A DNA stretch of 64,000 nt from an uncultured Oxalobacteraceae bacterium (lineage in GTDB: Bacteria; Pseudomonadota; Gammaproteobacteria; Burkholderiales; Burkholderiaceae_D), in NCBI GenBank assembly GCA_903862415.1, contig CAIOYD010000010.1, forward strand, positions 1-64,000, in the 5' to 3' direction. Both the position numbers and the translations under genes were made by a program. Shown here piece after piece: positions 60,835 to 64,000 of the stretch. Position 1 is the stretch's first letter. Each line of letters starts with the position of its first letter. Below the pieces are notes generated by a model. It was given only the letters and a program-made list of their open reading frames with translations. It did not search any database and had not been told where the DNA came from.

Positions 60835-63108
60835 TTATATATTTGTTTGTTCCTCCAAAACAGCCATTAATGATTCCATATCGCCTTTCATAATGAAAGT
60901 CAGATAATCCGGAATGGCCGTCTGGTGTATGTTGTCCCCTGAGAGCAGGAACAAACTCTCAAAACCCAAGGCATGCAGTTGTTCAGCTATCTGGGTTCCT
61001 TTGAGGGCATCCCAGGCGAAATGTTGATCGAGCATGATTTTGGCCTGCCTGGAATAGCGATGCGCTTTGGCCAGAAATTCATTCGGCTTGTGATAGAAAT
61101 CTACCTGCTTTCCATAAGTCAGCATGCGAAAGCCATCGAGCAAGTCCTGATCATCATCTACAAAAACGATTTCCGTATTCAACAGTACGTCGTCCTGACT
61201 ACCGCCATCATTCAACGCACACACGTTTACCGCAACCTCAGTGGCTAATTGCTTGGGCAATACTTTTATGCCAGCCGCTCTGGCTTGCTGTTGCACCCGC
61301 TTATTGGCGTAATGACTGGTCACCAGAATCGCGCGCTGCATCTCGGTTTGCTGAATCACGTCCAGACCAGTCAGATTTTGTTTAAGTAATTCATAATCCG
61401 CCAGCAAAAACACCTGCTGTTTTTGCTCCGGACTGAGGCCGGAAATAAAATCAATTGCTTCCCGGCCCAGTTCCAGATGCTTAATGGTCAGCTGCGGATA
61501 CACTTTGCAGATTTTTTCCAAACGCAAATCCCAGGCATGTTGTATGGAACTGTCGTCATCCAAAATCACTACCGTATCATGATCAAACAGTTCCACACTG
61601 TCAGCTATCCAGTCGAGTGCAGGTGCGAGCGGGAAGGACAGCGTAATTTCCGCACCGGCATCCGGGCGGGAACGAATATCCAACTTGCCGTGATTATGCT
61701 TCAGCGTTTCCCGGACCTGAGTCATCTCTAAGCCATGCCCATCAGCTTTACCCTGAGTCACCACCAACTGATCAAGAATTTTTTGTCGCACTTCCGGACT
61801 CATGCCTTTGCCATCATCCATCACCTTAATGTGCACCTCATTGTTATCCGTATACAGGCACAGGGAAATATTTCCTTCCCGACTTTCAAGGGCGTCAACA
61901 GAATTATTAATCAGATTGGACAGCATGCGCCCAAACGCGCCCGGTTGAATAAGTATCCAGGAAAATTCACTGCCATGAACGAAAGCCGTGTCGAATTTGA
62001 TCGGCAGATCGGCGTACTGGTATTTTTTTTCCGTCAGCAATTCCAACAGCAGCGGTGCGACCAACAGAGTTTCTGGCACGTCAGCCACTGACGCAGGCTG
62101 CACTAATTTTTTGTAATCGTGCAGCAAATTATTGGCAATATCATTGATTCTGACAGCAGCTTCGCGGATGGCGATGCGCTGTTTTTCCGGGATGCCGTCG
62201 CATACTTTAGTCAAAATTGACAGCGTGGTCAGCGGGGAACGGATATCGTGGGCAACCTGATCAACACTGGCACGGAATTTTTCCTGCTCCTGAGCAAAGA
62301 CTTGCTGGGTTTCAAATTCCAGCCGTAATTGTTGCGCTTCTTTTTCTGCGGTAATATCGAGTGAAGCACCGATGGTGCCGATAATCCTGCCATCATCATC
62401 GTATAAGGGTGCAATCACGGCCTTGAAATATTTCACTTCCCTGGTGGTGATATCTTCAATGGCTTCTTCACCAAAAAATGGCTGACCGCTGCGTACCACT
62501 TCGCTGTGATGGCGCATGATGTTGCGTGCCATTGTTTCGGGATAAATATCCAGCGGTGTTTTTTTAAACAATTCATCTTTGCTAAATTGCGCTCCTATAT
62601 TTCTCAACGTGGGACTGTTAGCTCCGATAAATTTTTGACTTGTATCAAACCAATACACTGATATCGGCAAAAGCTCGGCCACCATTTTTAAATGGTTTAA
62701 TACACGTTCATAATTTAAATATTCAACGGTAATTTTCTCACGTGTGATATCCGTGGAAATTCCAGCCGTGCCAATAATTTCACCACTATCATCGCGCAAA
62801 GGCCAAATTGTGGCCGTGTAATATTGAACCGCGCCAGTGATCCTGTTTTTAATAGTTTCTTCAAAAGTCAACGTTGTGCCTTTAAGCATGACTTCTTTGT
62901 GATGCGACAGAATCTCATGCGCAAAAGTATGGGGATATAAATCATAGCAAGTTTTCCCAATGACATCTGCCTGCGATTTGACGCCAATTTCAGCGAGTGT
63001 CAAATCATTTGCACCCAACCAAATATGGTTAACATCCAACCAGTAAAAAGGCACAGCCACATTTCTTGCAGTGATGGCCAGCTCAGTTAATACAGATTTT
63101 GCAGTCAT
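60835..63108 (-). CDS. soluble hybrid histidine kinase, PAS-PAS-HK-REC-REC
   Basis: A 757-aa cytoplasmic sensor kinase with no membrane helix. Two PAS domains (about 12-130 and 140-255, each ending in IGTAGISTDITREK-type or IGASLDITAEKEA text) are followed by a DHp helix with His in QVAHDIRSPLTTL, an ATPase domain (NLINNSVDALE, DDGKGMSP, GHGLEMTQVRETL) and two receivers. REC1 has ILDDD, acceptor Asp in LADYEL, VTSHY and Lys in LPKQ. REC2 has VDDDQ, Asp in MLDQHF, LSGD and IMKG. AGGAAA lies seven bases before the ATG. There is no output domain and no adjacent regulator, so phosphotransfer to an unlinked partner is likely. It is convergent with fdx. Confidence 0.9.
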   Translation of the reverse strand: MTAKSVLTELAITARNVAVPFYWLDVNHIWLGANDLTLAEIGVKSQADVIGKTCYDLYPHTFAHEILSHHKEVMLKGTTLTFEETIKNRITGAVQYYTATIWPLRDDSGEIIGTAGISTDITREKITVEYLNYERVLNHLKMVAELLPISVYWFDTSQKFIGANSPTLRNIGAQFSKDELFKKTPLDIYPETMARNIMRHHSEVVRSGQPFFGEEAIEDITTREVKYFKAVIAPLYDDDGRIIGTIGASLDITAEKEAQQLRLEFETQQVFAQEQEKFRASVDQVAHDIRSPLTTLSILTKVCDGIPEKQRIAIREAAVRINDIANNLLHDYKKLVQPASVADVPETLLVAPLLLELLTEKKYQYADLPIKFDTAFVHGSEFSWILIQPGAFGRMLSNLINNSVDALESREGNISLCLYTDNNEVHIKVMDDGKGMSPEVRQKILDQLVVTQGKADGHGLEMTQVRETLKHNHGKLDIRSRPDAGAEITLSFPLAPALDWIADSVELFDHDTVVILDDDSSIQHAWDLRLEKICKVYPQLTIKHLELGREAIDFISGLSPEQKQQVFLLADYELLKQNLTGLDVIQQTEMQRAILVTSHYANKRVQQQARAAGIKVLPKQLATEVAVNVCALNDGGSQDDVLLNTEIVFVDDDQDLLDGFRMLTYGKQVDFYHKPNEFLAKAHRYSRQAKIMLDQHFAWDALKGTQIAEQLHALGFESLFLLSGDNIHQTAIPDYLTFIMKGDMESLMAVLEEQTNI

Positions 63109-63292
63109 GTTAATTTTCCTTTCTTTGTATTACTTAATATAAGCATTACCTGGTTGATCCGTAATTAATGGTCTGTAAAATTTCAATTACTGAAAATGGC
63201 CACTGATTTTCTTAGCCTCGTTTGGATAGCGATGACCGGTGAAAGTTCCGGATTTTTCAGCCAGATTTAATAAAGTAAAGTATGGTTATGCT

Positions 63293-64000
63293 TCATCCAC
63301 GATAGCCATAAACGATAACCTCGTCATCATTACGGGAAATATATTCCAGACTCCGGTCAGGCAAGCGACGCACCAGATCGCCGGTTCTGTACAGCGTGTG
63401 GTTGTAGCCGCGTTTTTTTTCTGAGCGTCGCTGAAAGGGATTGGGAATAAAACGTTCAGCGGTCAGCCCGGATTGGTTTAAATAGCCGCGCGCCAATCTG
63501 TCGCCACCGATGAGCAATTCGCCGACAGCTCCGTTGGGCAGCAGCGATAATTGGCTATCCACGATATAACTGCATTGTTGGGGCAACATTTGTCCGATAC
63601 AGGAACAGTCGCCCAATGCCGCCGGATTTATTTTTTTAAATGTGGAAACTATCGTCACTTCGGTAATACCGAACATATTAATTAATTGCGGCTTATCTCG
63701 ATAGTTACTTGAAAACCAGGGATTAAGGAGCGCAAAATTGAGCTTTTCACCACCAAATATAATGTAACGTAACTGACTTAAGCGTTGGCTGTGGTTTTTT
63801 AAAATAATTTCGCTTAACTGATAAAAAGCCGACGGCGTTTGATTCAGCACAGTCACCCCCGCGGTGTAACATAAACTCTGCAACTCTTCAAAATCCCTGA
63901 GCTGCTGTGCGTTGGGAATCACCAGCCTGCCGCCATACAATAACGCACCCCACATTTCCCAGACTGAAAAATCAAACACATAGGAATGAAATAACAACCA
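63293..64000 (-). pseudogene. 3' end of an NRPS gene, truncated inside its adenylation domain
   Basis: The frame is open to the right edge (residues WLLFHSYVFDFSVWEMWGAL at the edge) and carries adenylation-domain core motifs in order: A4 (FDFSVWEMWGAL), A5 (NMFGITEVTI), A6 (GELLIGGDRLARGYLNQ), A7 (LYRTGDLVRR) and the beginning of A8. It stops at EVIVYGYRG, where A8 should continue RIELGEIE. The A9/A10 motifs with the catalytic Lys and any carrier domain are missing in all frames downstream. It is therefore probably a decayed NRPS end, although a programmed split protein cannot be excluded. Confidence 0.75.

Overview
The window looks like a chromosomal segment of a betaproteobacterium, most likely Burkholderiales and plausibly Oxalobacteraceae-like. 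The family assignment is inferred from gene order and protein character, not from a search. Diagnostic features are the ndk-rlmN-pilW-rodZ-ispG-hisS-yfgM-bamB-der-hfq-hflX-hflK-hflC-hisZ-purA cluster, the surE-pcm-nlpD-rpoS-rlmD cluster, the paired cyanophycin synthetases with their ABC/DUF1854 partners, and an isc operon of enteric/betaproteobacterial layout. Coding density is high. I saw no rRNA, tRNA, CRISPR array, intact insertion sequence or prophage.

Layout. 1-1000: edge of an unknown gene, a 480-base AT-rich gap and a small unknown ORF. 1026-17050 (minus strand): the long housekeeping cluster from ndk down to purA and a phosphoribosyltransferase, covering purine and histidine control, HflKC protease control, GTPases, Hfq, outer-membrane assembly, isoprenoids, pilus assembly and cell shape. 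17281-26310: a Bax-inhibitor-1-like membrane protein, then nadE-glnB-surE-pcm-nlpD-rpoS-rlmD on the minus strand and a divergent FemAB-like acyltransferase. 26639-32580: a Ser/Thr kinase with a C-terminal membrane anchor, pyrophosphatase, and hemCDXY. 32840-40040 (plus strand): trpS, a small Met/Cys/His-containing secreted protein and a CusCBA-type Cu(I)/Ag(I) efflux system. 39999-43372: an AlgR/AlgZ-type two-component pair divergent from argH. In Pseudomonas argH-algZ(fimS)-algR-hemC-hemD are contiguous, so the trpS/cus block appears to interrupt that ancestral order, and the cusA 3' end overlaps the algR 3' end by 42 bp.

43380-44824: a two-gene unit made of an oxygen-binding diiron (ODP) metallo-beta-lactamase-fold protein and a small soluble protein resembling an eroded chemoreceptor signalling tip. 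It has a perfect FNR-type box (TTGAT-N4-ATCAA) correctly placed over a -10 element. This is my best candidate for an under-described system: an anoxia-induced O2/NO-responsive module. 44909-47408: an orphan amino-acid-type binding protein and a YihY membrane protein, with copies of a palindromic repeat between them. 47420-55346: the cyanophycin module, in which a DUF1854 protein and an unusual ABC exporter diverge from cphA' (degenerate Mur-ligase P-loop) and cphA (intact).

55421-60798: the isc operon (iscR-iscS-iscU-iscA-hscB-hscA-fdx) behind a promoter overlapped by an IscR type-1-like site, with no iscX. 60835-64000: a soluble PAS-PAS hybrid histidine kinase with two receiver domains, then the 3' end of a non-ribosomal peptide synthetase gene that stops inside its adenylation domain. 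Small repeats are scattered through the window: a palindrome containing GGTGTATTA/TAATACACC (four copies) and a long TTCCCGC/GCGGGAA inverted repeat.
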